Positions 1 to 5,273 of a stretch of DNA of 7,165 nucleotides are shown here, in pieces. A program made the position numbers and the translations under genes. The stretch is taken from positions 1 to 7,165 of the forward strand of contig JAUYTF010000407.1 of assembly GCA_030695285.1 (NCBI GenBank). The letters are read 5' to 3'. The stretch is from Eubacteriales bacterium. GTDB taxonomy: Bacteria; Bacillota; Clostridia; Christensenellales; CAG-138. A model generated the notes under the pieces. The model saw only the letters and a list, made by a program, of their open reading frames with translations. It did not search any database and was not told where the DNA came from. How positions within the stretch are numbered: the first letter of the stretch is position 1; every line of letters starts with the position of its first letter.

Positions 1-128
1 CACGCATAGCGCACATAGATCCTGTCCTGCTGCGCTAAGAAGCCAAGCAGCAGAACGGTGCAGACCGTCAGCACGTACAGCAGTAGCACTGCCCGACGGG
101 ATTTGAAATAGTCCATCATGTTACGCAT
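1..128 (-). CDS. Putative membrane sensor histidine kinase, N-terminal fragment (cut by window edge)
   Basis: Only the first 42 codons are present; the gene runs off the left edge. The visible protein has a short basic cytoplasmic head (about residues 1-12, ending KSRR) and then one strongly hydrophobic segment (about residues 13-32, rich in L, V, T and F), followed by a polar stretch QQDRIYVRY. This layout fits the first transmembrane helix of a small intramembrane-sensing kinase of the BceS type, which has two N-terminal helices with almost no extracellular loop. No catalytic domain is visible, so the kinase call rests mainly on position: it lies directly downstream of a Bce-type response regulator on the same strand. 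The start at 128 is preferred because AGAGG lies 9 nt upstream; Met4 (119) and Met5 (116) are alternatives. It probably shares the regulator's promoter, although a 34-bp repeat array separates the two genes. Confidence 0.6.
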   Translation of the reverse strand, partial: MRNMMDYFKSRRAVLLLYVLTVCTVLLLGFLAQQDRIYVRYA

Positions 129-147
129 TGATTAAAACCTCTATTTG

Positions 148-309
148 CGAAATATAGCATCATCCAACAAACAAGTATTTTCGAAATACAACATCTTCCT
201 GCTAATAAGTATTTTCGAAATACAACATCATCCTGCTAACAAATATTTACGAAATATAGCATCATCCTACAAACAAGTATTTTCGAAATATAGCATCATC
301 CTGCTAACA
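148..309. repeat. 34-bp tandem repeat array between response regulator and kinase genes
   Basis: Four full 34-bp units begin at 148, 182, 216 and 250, and a fifth, incomplete unit begins at 284 and runs to about 309. On the plus strand each unit begins CGAAATA(T/C)A(G/A)CATC and mostly ends GTATTTT, so each unit junction carries the near-palindrome ATTTTCGAAAT. There are no unique spacers and the units are AT-rich compared with the flanking genes. The last unit runs into the response regulator gene and contains its TAG stop codon (304-306) and final Cys codon. Read on the minus (transcribed) strand, each unit contains AGGATGATG or a one-base variant, followed by a short reading frame beginning MMLYF or MLYF. 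Some units differ by point changes (for example TATA versus TACA), so the array is not freshly duplicated. Function is unknown. Confidence 0.9.
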
Positions 310-978
310 GATGTCGACTGAATACCCCTGCCCTTTATGGGTTTTGATGCAGTCTCCCAGCCCCGCGTCCGCGAGCGTCTTTCGCAGACGGTTGACGTTG
401 ACGGTGAGCGTATTGTCGTCTACAAACTCGTCGCTGTCCCAGAGCTTGAGCATCAGCTCTTCGCGGCTGACGATTGCGCCGCGCTTTTCGAGCAGCGCAA
501 GAAGAATCCGGCTTTCGTTCTTCGTTAGCTCCTGCTTCACGCCGTTTACCACGAGGCAAGAGGCCGCCGCGTCAAATTCCGCGCCAAGAAAACGCACCGT
601 TGTGCTGGTTTCATAATCATATGCGCGGCGCAACATCGCCTTCACCTTTGCAATCAGCAGCTCGGTGTCGACGGGCTTAGCGATATAATCATCCCCGCCC
701 ATGTTGACCGCCATGACCACATCCGCCGTGTCCGCCCGCGAGGAGAGAAACACGATTGGCACTTTCGAGCCGCGGCGGATGCGCTCGCACCAGTAGTATC
801 CATTGTAATAAGGTAGCGAGATGTCCATGATGACGAGCTGGGATGCGGACGCGGCAAACTCCTCGTCAATGCGGTCAAATGCGCGCGCAATGACCGCCTC
901 AAAGCCCCAGCTGCGCAGGCTCTTTGCCACCTCGGTTGCAATCACCTCGTCATCTTCCACGATGAATATGCGAATCAT
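304..978 (-). CDS. Bce-type response regulator (OmpR/PhoB family)
   Basis: This is a 224-residue DNA-binding response regulator. The receiver domain (about residues 1-115) shows the acidic pocket E8-D9-D10, the phospho-acceptor D52 in MDISLP, the switch residues S79/S80 in VFLSSR, and K101 in the KP motif. The C-terminal winged-helix domain (about 125-224) carries TKNESRILLALL, a recognition-helix region DDNTLTVNVNRLRKTL and the closing GQGYSV. The stretch LPYYNGYYWCERIRR and the GGDDYIAKP motif are typical of regulators paired with BceS-type kinases, which in Firmicutes sense cell-wall-active peptides and control BceAB-type ABC transporters; no transporter is visible here, so the target is unknown. 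The start at 978 is chosen because AGGAG lies 8 nt upstream and the protein then begins with the canonical MIRIFIVEDD. An ATG further upstream would add 52 residues with no family resemblance. The stop codon lies inside the 34-bp repeat array. Confidence 0.93.
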   Translation of the reverse strand: MIRIFIVEDDEVIATEVAKSLRSWGFEAVIARAFDRIDEEFAASASQLVIMDISLPYYNGYYWCERIRRGSKVPIVFLSSRADTADVVMAVNMGGDDYIAKPVDTELLIAKVKAMLRRAYDYETSTTVRFLGAEFDAAASCLVVNGVKQELTKNESRILLALLEKRGAIVSREELMLKLWDSDEFVDDNTLTVNVNRLRKTLADAGLGDCIKTHKGQGYSVDIC

Positions 979-1019
979 CGGTTTTGCTCCTGTCGTATTC
1001 GTTCTCGTGTATGAATCAT

Positions 1020-1048
1020 ATAATACACCGTGTTGCTCTTTCTGGCAA
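1020..1048 (-). promoter_or_regulatory. Predicted housekeeping promoter for the response regulator gene
   Basis: On the minus strand, TTGCCA (1048-1043) and TATTAT (1025-1020) are separated by exactly 17 bp, a near-consensus sigma-A type promoter. Transcription would start near 1012, giving a leader of about 35 nt that includes the AGGAG ribosome binding site. The short palindrome TGAC-N6-GTCT (1055-1068) sits 6 bp upstream of the -35 box, a position suited to an activating OmpR-family dimer, so autoregulation is possible but inferred. Confidence 0.65.
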
Positions 1049-1054
1049 GTCCGC

Positions 1055-1068
1055 TGACGTCCGTGTCT
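1055..1068. promoter_or_regulatory. Candidate operator TGAC-N6-GTCT
   Basis: A nearly symmetric TGAC / GTC(T) element with a 6-bp spacer lies just upstream of the regulator promoter's -35 box. OmpR/PhoB-family regulators bind inverted or direct half-sites upstream of -35, so this is a plausible autoregulation site. It is a single short element and could be chance. Confidence 0.25.
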
Positions 1069-1188
1069 AATCATAGGAATAGCAGTTTTTCTCTCCCAAT
1101 CACGCAAATAGAGATGCGGACAGGTTTTATGCATTCAAAATGCGTTTTTGCATAACGCGCATCTAAAATTGTCCGGTATATCAGTCTT

Positions 1189-1216
1189 TTGGCACTGAAT
1201 AAATATACTATATATT
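1189..1216 (+). promoter_or_regulatory. Weak alternative promoter upstream of buk
   Basis: TTGGCA (1189-1194) and TATATT (1211-1216) are 16 bp apart on the plus strand. The -10 box overlaps the 9-mer TATATTTCG. It lies about 40 bp upstream of the better-matching promoter at 1230-1259, so it may be a second promoter or merely AT-rich sequence. Confidence 0.25.
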
Positions 1217-1229
1217 TCGCCTTCTGCCG

Positions 1230-1259
1230 TTGACAGTGGCATGCTCTTGCGAATAGGAT
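1230..1259 (+). promoter_or_regulatory. Predicted housekeeping promoter for the buk gene cluster
   Basis: A perfect -35 box TTGACA (1230-1235) is followed after 18 bp by TAGGAT (1254-1259). Transcription would begin near 1266 and give a leader of about 50 nt ending in the strong ribosome binding site GGAGG (1307-1311), 7 nt before the buk start codon. No terminator or attenuator-like hairpin is evident in the leader. Confidence 0.65.
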
Positions 1260-1318
1260 AACATCAGCGGTTTTGTAGCGACGGAGTCTGCACAAGCCAA
1301 AAAACCGGAGGACGCAAC

Positions 1319-2386
1319 ATGCGCATACTCGTCATCAACCCCGGCGCAACCTCGACAAAAATCGCCGTCTTTGAGGAAGAAACAGAGGTGTTTTCTGCCT
1401 CGCTCTGGCATACGCCGGAGGAATTGTCCGGCTTTTTGCGCGTTGTCGACCAGCTGCCGCTGCGCGAGGGCCTCGTGCGAAGTGCGCTTGCACAGGCGGG
1501 CTACTCCCCCGCGTCTTTTGATGCGGTCTGCAGCCGCGGCGGGCTGGTTCGCCATATCCCCAGCGGCACATACGCCATAGACGATCAGGTGATCTACGAC
1601 ATCTACCATCCGCCCTTTGGCGAACACGCTTCTTCCCTTGGTCCCGTCATCGCGCGCTCGATTGCCAAGGAGGCGCAAATTCCGGCGTATCTCGTCGATC
1701 CGCCTTCGGTGGACGAGATGCAGCCTCTCGCGCGCGTCTCCGGCCTTTCTGGTATGGAGCGGGAAAGCTTTTTTCACGCACTCAATCAAAAGGCCGTTGC
1801 GCGAAAAGCGGCGGCAGACCTCGGCAAGCCTTATGAGGCGCTCAATCTCGTTGTGGTGCACATGGGCGGCGGCGTGAGCATCGCGGCGCACGAAAAAGGG
1901 CGTGTGGTGGATGTTTTCAATGTCAAGGACGAGGGCAGTTTCTCCCTCGACCGTGCGGGTTCTCTGCCCATTACCGCGCTCGTCAACCTCTGCTATTCCG
2001 GCGCGAAAAAGCAGGATGTCAAGCACAGGCTTTCGTTTGAAGCGGGCGTGTTTTCCTATCTAGGCACGCGCGATTTTCGCGAGGTTGAGCGGCGCATGCT
2101 CGAGGGCGACACGGAAGCCGCCATGGTCTTTCGCGCGATGGCGTATCAGCATGCAAAAGACATCGGCGCGATGGCAGCTGTGCTGCGCTTTGCAATCGAC
2201 GCGGTTCTCCTCACCGGCGGCATCGCGTATTCCGAACGGTTCTGCGCGGAGATTTCGGGCTATGTCGAGAAGATTGCCCCCGTGCTGCGCTATCCCGGCG
2301 AGGAAGAGATGAAGGCGCTCGCACTCGGCGCGCTGCGTGTGCTCCGCGGTGAAGCAGCAAAGTCGTATTCTGAATCCATCTTGTAA
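1319..2386 (+). CDS. buk: Butyrate kinase (acyl-phosphate to acid plus ATP)
   Basis: This 355-residue protein matches butyrate kinases in length and motifs. It belongs to the acetate/butyrate kinase branch of the ASKHA phosphotransferases, which move the phosphate of butyryl-phosphate or related acyl-phosphates to ADP. Visible motifs are the N-terminal phosphate loop NPGATSTKIAVF (from residue 7), SRGG (72-75), the family signature HALNQKAVARK (from 153), the nucleotide-binding HMGGG (181-185), and LLTGGIAYSE (from 298). The section FNVKDEGSFSLDRAGSLP is somewhat unlike the NxxDGEGPFSPERSGGLP form I recall in classical butyrate kinases, which may hint at a different acyl group. It is first in a cluster with ptb, iorAB and an aminotransferase, so its substrate may be an aryl- or branched acyl-phosphate instead of butyryl-phosphate. 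The start has GGAGG 7 nt upstream. The last five codons (SESIL and stop) belong to the beginning of the following 55-bp repeat array. Confidence 0.95.
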   Translation: MRILVINPGATSTKIAVFEEETEVFSASLWHTPEELSGFLRVVDQLPLREGLVRSALAQAGYSPASFDAVCSRGGLVRHIPSGTYAIDDQVIYDIYHPPFGEHASSLGPVIARSIAKEAQIPAYLVDPPSVDEMQPLARVSGLSGMERESFFHALNQKAVARKAAADLGKPYEALNLVVVHMGGGVSIAAHEKGRVVDVFNVKDEGSFSLDRAGSLPITALVNLCYSGAKKQDVKHRLSFEAGVFSYLGTRDFREVERRMLEGDTEAAMVFRAMAYQHAKDIGAMAAVLRFAIDAVLLTGGIAYSERFCAEISGYVEKIAPVLRYPGEEEMKALALGALRVLRGEAAKSYSESIL

Positions 2387-2558
2387 CAGTTTCTTTTGTG
2401 CAGGGTAAGCGCAAAATCCCAGACCGAATTCATTTAAACAGAATTAATATATGCGGGGAGACGGCATAATCCTAAACTGAATCCATTCTGTAACTGATTT
2501 TCTATATGCGGGGAGACGGCATAATCCTTAACTGAATCCATTCTATAACAGATTTTTT
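2369..2558. repeat. 55-bp tandem repeat array between buk and ptb
   Basis: Two nearly identical 55-bp units lie at 2449-2503 and 2504-2558 with 4 mismatches. A clearly degenerate unit precedes them (about 2394-2448), and a partial unit (2369-2393) overlaps the end of buk. Each good unit starts ATATGCGGGGAGACGGCAT and ends with CTGAATCCATTCTRTAAC plus a T-rich tail. The second part matches the 3' end of buk including its TAA; the codons GAA TCC AT(T/C) (C/T)T(G/A) TAA recur with only synonymous changes. The first part resembles the ptb ribosome-binding region: GGGGAGACGGCAT in the units versus GAGGAGACACCAT at 2575-2587. Each unit also holds the inverted repeat TATGC-N9-GCATA (2450-2468 and 2505-2523). 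The array fills most of the 204-bp gap and shows no intrinsic terminator. Function is unknown. Confidence 0.9.
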
Positions 2559-2574
2559 ATATTTCGAGAAAACA

Positions 2575-2580
2575 GAGGAG
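2575..2580 (+). promoter_or_regulatory. ptb ribosome binding site GAGGAG
   Basis: GAGGAG ends 10 nt before the ptb ATG at 2591, slightly longer than ideal spacing. It and the following ACACCAT resemble the GGGGAGACGGCAT segment of the upstream 55-bp units, so the array provides look-alike ribosome-binding segments upstream of the real one. Confidence 0.7.
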
Positions 2581-2590
2581 ACACCATCGC

Positions 2591-3496
2591 ATGAAACACA
2601 CCCTGAATGAGTTTGTCAAAGAGGCGCAGGGGCTCAACCTCCGCGTCGCGGTCGCCAGCGCGCACGATACCGATGTCATCGAAGCCCTGCTCGCCGCGCG
2701 GGAGAAAGGCATCTGTACTGCCCTGCTCTACGGCAAAGCGGCTGAGATTCACAAGATCTTCGCCGCCCTCGGCGCGGACGAGACCGGCTTTACGATCATC
2801 GAGCCTGAGGACGGAAGTGACGTTGCCTGTGCGCGCGCTGCGGTGCACGCCGTCGAGACAGGCGAGGCGGACTACCTCATGAAGGGTATTCTGAATACGA
2901 CGGATTTTCTGCGCGCGGTTGTGCACTCGGAGCTTTTGCTCGGGGGGCTTCTCTCGCATGTGATGCTCTTCGAGTTTCCGACCTATCACAAGCTGCTCTT
3001 CATCAGTGACGGGGCGATGAACCCCGCGCCGGACTACGAAAAAAAGCGCGTCATTTTAGAGAACGCCGCCAGACTGCTGCAACTGATCGGGTATCAGTCC
3101 ATAAACGCGGCTGTCCTCAGCGGCAGCGAGGTGGTCAGCGAAAAGATCCCCTCCACGATGGACGCAAAAGCACTGAGCGTGCTCGACTGGTCGCGCTACC
3201 ATATGACAGTCTTCGGCCCGGTCGCGCTCGATCTTGCCATCAGCCGCGAGGCCTGCGCGCACAAGAAATATACGGCGGCGGGCGCGGGCGACGCGGATCT
3301 TTTGATCATGCCCAACTATGAGACCGGCAACGCGTTCGGCAAGTCGCTCACCTACTTCGCGCACGCCCGCACGGCGGGGCTCGTACTCGGCGCGCGTTGC
3401 CCCATCGTGCTTGTGTCCCGCGCGGACCCGGCGGACGCAAAGCTCACATCCCTTGCGCTTGGTGCCATCGCGGCGCACGAAGGAGGCAAAGCATGA
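2591..3496 (+). CDS. ptb: Phosphate butyryltransferase (phosphotransbutyrylase)
   Basis: This 301-residue cytoplasmic enzyme exchanges CoA for phosphate on an acyl-CoA, giving the acyl-phosphate used by Buk. It fits the phosphate acetyl/butyryltransferase family in length and in ordered motifs. These are ADYLMKGILNTTDFLRAV (from about residue 93, with K98), SHVMLFEFPTYHKLLFISDGAMN (D140-G141 within it), the PD..KK.I..NA segment, STMDAKAL, GPVALDLAISREA..HK, and the C-terminal AGDADLLIMPNYETGNAFGKSLTYFA with VLGARCPIVLVSRAD. Family members often accept several short or branched acyl-CoAs, so the name does not fix the substrate. In many clostridia the order is ptb-buk; here it is buk-ptb with a repeat array between. 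The stop codon overlaps the iorA start codon (ATGA, 3493-3496), indicating translational coupling of Ptb to the oxidoreductase and supporting a shared pathway. Confidence 0.95.
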   Translation: MKHTLNEFVKEAQGLNLRVAVASAHDTDVIEALLAAREKGICTALLYGKAAEIHKIFAALGADETGFTIIEPEDGSDVACARAAVHAVETGEADYLMKGILNTTDFLRAVVHSELLLGGLLSHVMLFEFPTYHKLLFISDGAMNPAPDYEKKRVILENAARLLQLIGYQSINAAVLSGSEVVSEKIPSTMDAKALSVLDWSRYHMTVFGPVALDLAISREACAHKKYTAAGAGDADLLIMPNYETGNAFGKSLTYFAHARTAGLVLGARCPIVLVSRADPADAKLTSLALGAIAAHEGGKA

Positions 3497-5268
3497 GCAA
3501 CAAGACGCGCCAGCTCCTCACCGGAAACGAAGCCATCGCGCGCGGCGCTTATGAGGCGGGCGTCACCGTCTGCTCCGCCTATCCCGGCACGCCGAGTACC
3601 GAGATTTTCGAAAATCTCGCGCAGTATAAAGACTCCATTTATGCCGAATGGGCGCCCAACGAAAAAGTAGCCACCGAGGTTGCCTACGGCGCGTGCATCG
3701 CAAACGCGCGCTCACTCACCGCGATGAAGCACGTTGGCCTCAATGTGGCGGCAGACCTTGTGTTCACCGCAGCTTACAACGGCGTCGGCGCGGGTTTCGT
3801 CATCGTCACGGCGGACGACCCGGACATGCACTCCTCGCAAAACGAACAGGATAACCGCCGCTATGCGCAGTTTGCAAAAATTCCGCTCATCGAGCCTGCC
3901 GATTCCCAGGAATGCAAGGACTTCATGAAGGAAGCGTATCATATCTCCGAGCGGTTCGACATCCCTGTGCTATTTCGCACCACCACGCGCGTGAGCCACA
4001 GCAAGAGCCTCGTCACTTTCGGCGAGCGAGAGGAGCAATCCCCCGCGCGCTATGTGCGCAATATCCCAAAGTTTGTCTGCACGCCTGCATTTGCACGCAA
4101 GCACCGTCCGGAACTCGAAGAGAAGCTCAAGGCGCTGGAAGCGTATGCCAACACAAGCCCGCTCAACAGCATGGAATTGGGCGGCGGCAAGATCGGCGTG
4201 CTCTCCGCCTCAATTGCTTACCAGTACGCAAAAGAAGTCTTCCCGGCGAACGCTTCCTTCCTCAAGCTCGGCTTTACCTGGCCGCTGCCGATGGATCTCA
4301 TCCGCACGTTTGCCTCCAATGTTGAAACGCTCTATGTGGTAGAAGAGCTGGAGCCGTTTATGGAAGAGCAGCTGAAAGCCGCGGGCATTGCCTGCATCGG
4401 CAAGCAGGTCATCCCGCCGATGTTTGAGCTCAATCCTGAAATCGTGCGCCGCGGCATCTTCGGCACAGAGCCGGAGGTAGCCAAACTCAATCTGGATATG
4501 GTACCCCGGCCGCCCGCCCTCTGCCCCGGCTGCCCGCACCGCGGATTTTTCTACGTTCTTAGTAAGCGTAAGGATTTCGTGATCACGGGCGACATCGGCT
4601 GCTATACGCTTGGCTATGCCGCGCCGCTCTCCGCGATGGACACCTGCGCCTGTATGGGCGGCGGATTCTCCCTCGGCATGGGCATGGCAAAGGCGTTTGC
4701 CCAGCAGGGCATCACGGACAAGAAGATTTTTGGCGTGGTCGGAGACTCTACTTTTTTCCACAGCGGTCTTACCGGCGCGGTCGAAATTCTGTATAATAAG
4801 GGCAATATGATCCCCTGCGTGCTGGATAACTCCATCACCGGCATGACGGGGCATCAGGATAACCCCGGCACGGGGTTCACGCTCAAAGGCGAAATCGCAA
4901 GCAAAATCGCTATTGAGGACGTGTTCAAGAGCTTTGGCTACGGCAATGTGATCATCGTTGACCCGCAGGACCTCAAGGCGATGCAAAAAGCCGTGGACGA
5001 CGCGCTCGCTAGCACCGTCCCCGCCGCGATCATCGCGCGCAGACCCTGCATCCTCATCAAGCGATTGAAGCACGATGTGGGCAAATGCCAGGTGGATCGG
5101 GACAAGTGCCGCGGTTGCAAGGTCTGCCTCAAGGTCGCCTGCCCCGCGCTGCACATGACAGACGGCAAGACCGAGATCGACCAGACGCTCTGCGCGGGCT
5201 GTCAGGTGTGCGCACAGGCATGCCCGTTTGGAGCGATTTCCCGTCTCGACGAACAGAAAGGAGAATGA
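3493..5268 (+). CDS. iorA: Indolepyruvate ferredoxin oxidoreductase, alpha subunit
   Basis: This 591-residue subunit oxidatively decarboxylates 2-oxoacids (typically indolepyruvate, phenylpyruvate and hydroxyphenylpyruvate) to acyl-CoA, passing two electrons to ferredoxin. The N-terminal pyrimidine-binding domain shows YPGTPSTEI (30-38), EWAPNEKVA (from 52, E57 a candidate for thiamine diphosphate activation) and DDPDMHSSQNEQDNR. The thiamine-binding domain has CPGCPHRG (344-351), GDIGCYTLG, AMDTCACMGGG, and GDS (417-419) leading to LDN (444-446) for Mg-diphosphate binding, then MTGHQDNPGTG. The tail is a double 4Fe-4S ferredoxin domain: C539, C542, C545 and C550 (CX2CX2CX4C), then C567, C570, C573 and C577 (CX2CX2CX3CP). 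The start at 3493 has AGGAGG 6 nt upstream and overlaps the ptb stop by 4 bp; an in-frame ATG at 3397 would add 32 residues read inside ptb. Length is normal and the gene is intact. Confidence 0.96.
   Translation: MSNKTRQLLTGNEAIARGAYEAGVTVCSAYPGTPSTEIFENLAQYKDSIYAEWAPNEKVATEVAYGACIANARSLTAMKHVGLNVAADLVFTAAYNGVGAGFVIVTADDPDMHSSQNEQDNRRYAQFAKIPLIEPADSQECKDFMKEAYHISERFDIPVLFRTTTRVSHSKSLVTFGEREEQSPARYVRNIPKFVCTPAFARKHRPELEEKLKALEAYANTSPLNSMELGGGKIGVLSASIAYQYAKEVFPANASFLKLGFTWPLPMDLIRTFASNVETLYVVEELEPFMEEQLKAAGIACIGKQVIPPMFELNPEIVRRGIFGTEPEVAKLNLDMVPRPPALCPGCPHRGFFYVLSKRKDFVITGDIGCYTLGYAAPLSAMDTCACMGGGFSLGMGMAKAFAQQGITDKKIFGVVGDSTFFHSGLTGAVEILYNKGNMIPCVLDNSITGMTGHQDNPGTGFTLKGEIASKIAIEDVFKSFGYGNVIIVDPQDLKAMQKAVDDALASTVPAAIIARRPCILIKRLKHDVGKCQVDRDKCRGCKVCLKVACPALHMTDGKTEIDQTLCAGCQVCAQACPFGAISRLDEQKGE
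5258..5263 (+). promoter_or_regulatory. iorB ribosome binding site AAGGAG (decides start)
   Basis: AAGGAG ends 10 nt before the ATG at 5274 but only 1 nt before the in-frame ATG at 5265. Spacing therefore favours 5274 as the iorB start. The 5265 codon overlaps the iorA stop as ATGA and could serve only by coupled reinitiation, adding three residues (MTI). Confidence 0.65.
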
Positions 5269-5273
5269 CGATC

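Larger units (their letters stand above)
979..1318. other. Divergent intergenic control region
   Basis: This 340-bp gap separates the minus-strand regulator from the plus-strand buk cluster and holds no convincing gene. It contains the regulator ribosome binding site (AGGAG on the minus strand, 987-991) and promoter (1020-1048), then about 180 bp with several short inverted repeats. These are TGAC-N6-GTCT (1055-1068), GCGTT-N7-AACGC (1142-1158) and TCAGT-N8-ACTGA (1181-1198). Next come the 9-mer TATATTTCG (1211-1219), the buk promoter (1230-1259) and the buk ribosome binding site GGAGG (1307-1311). The inverted repeats are short enough that each could be chance; their density suggests operator sites but no regulator can be assigned. 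A reading frame on the minus strand across this region has no ribosome binding site or recognisable protein content. Confidence 0.7.

Noticed and set aside
148..309. CRISPR-like array
   Set aside because: Units abut with no unique spacers, and no cas genes are present.
979..1134. 52-residue N-terminal extension of the response regulator
   Set aside because: It has no ribosome binding site at the distal ATG, covers the predicted promoter, and a canonical receiver start with AGGAG lies at 978.
1071..1295. Minus-strand 74-codon frame in the control region
   Set aside because: No ribosome binding site, no recognisable motif, and it overlaps the buk promoter.
1266..1318. Riboswitch or T-box leader before buk
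   Set aside because: The predicted leader is only about 50 nt with no recognisable conserved core or terminator.
1208..2026. Long minus-strand frame opposite buk
   Set aside because: Antisense shadow of a clear butyrate kinase gene; such open frames are common in GC-rich coding DNA.
3397..3492. Upstream start for iorA
   Set aside because: It would lie inside ptb without a suitable ribosome binding site and adds non-family residues; 3493 has AGGAGG 6 nt upstream.
4210..5154. 314-codon minus-strand frame opposite iorA
   Set aside because: Antisense shadow; iorA has all the conserved family motifs across the same bases.
5085..5273. Upstream starts for iorB
   Set aside because: The extension overlaps the iorA ferredoxin domain in another frame and is not IorB-like; the ATG at 5265 is only 1 nt from the Shine-Dalgarno sequence.
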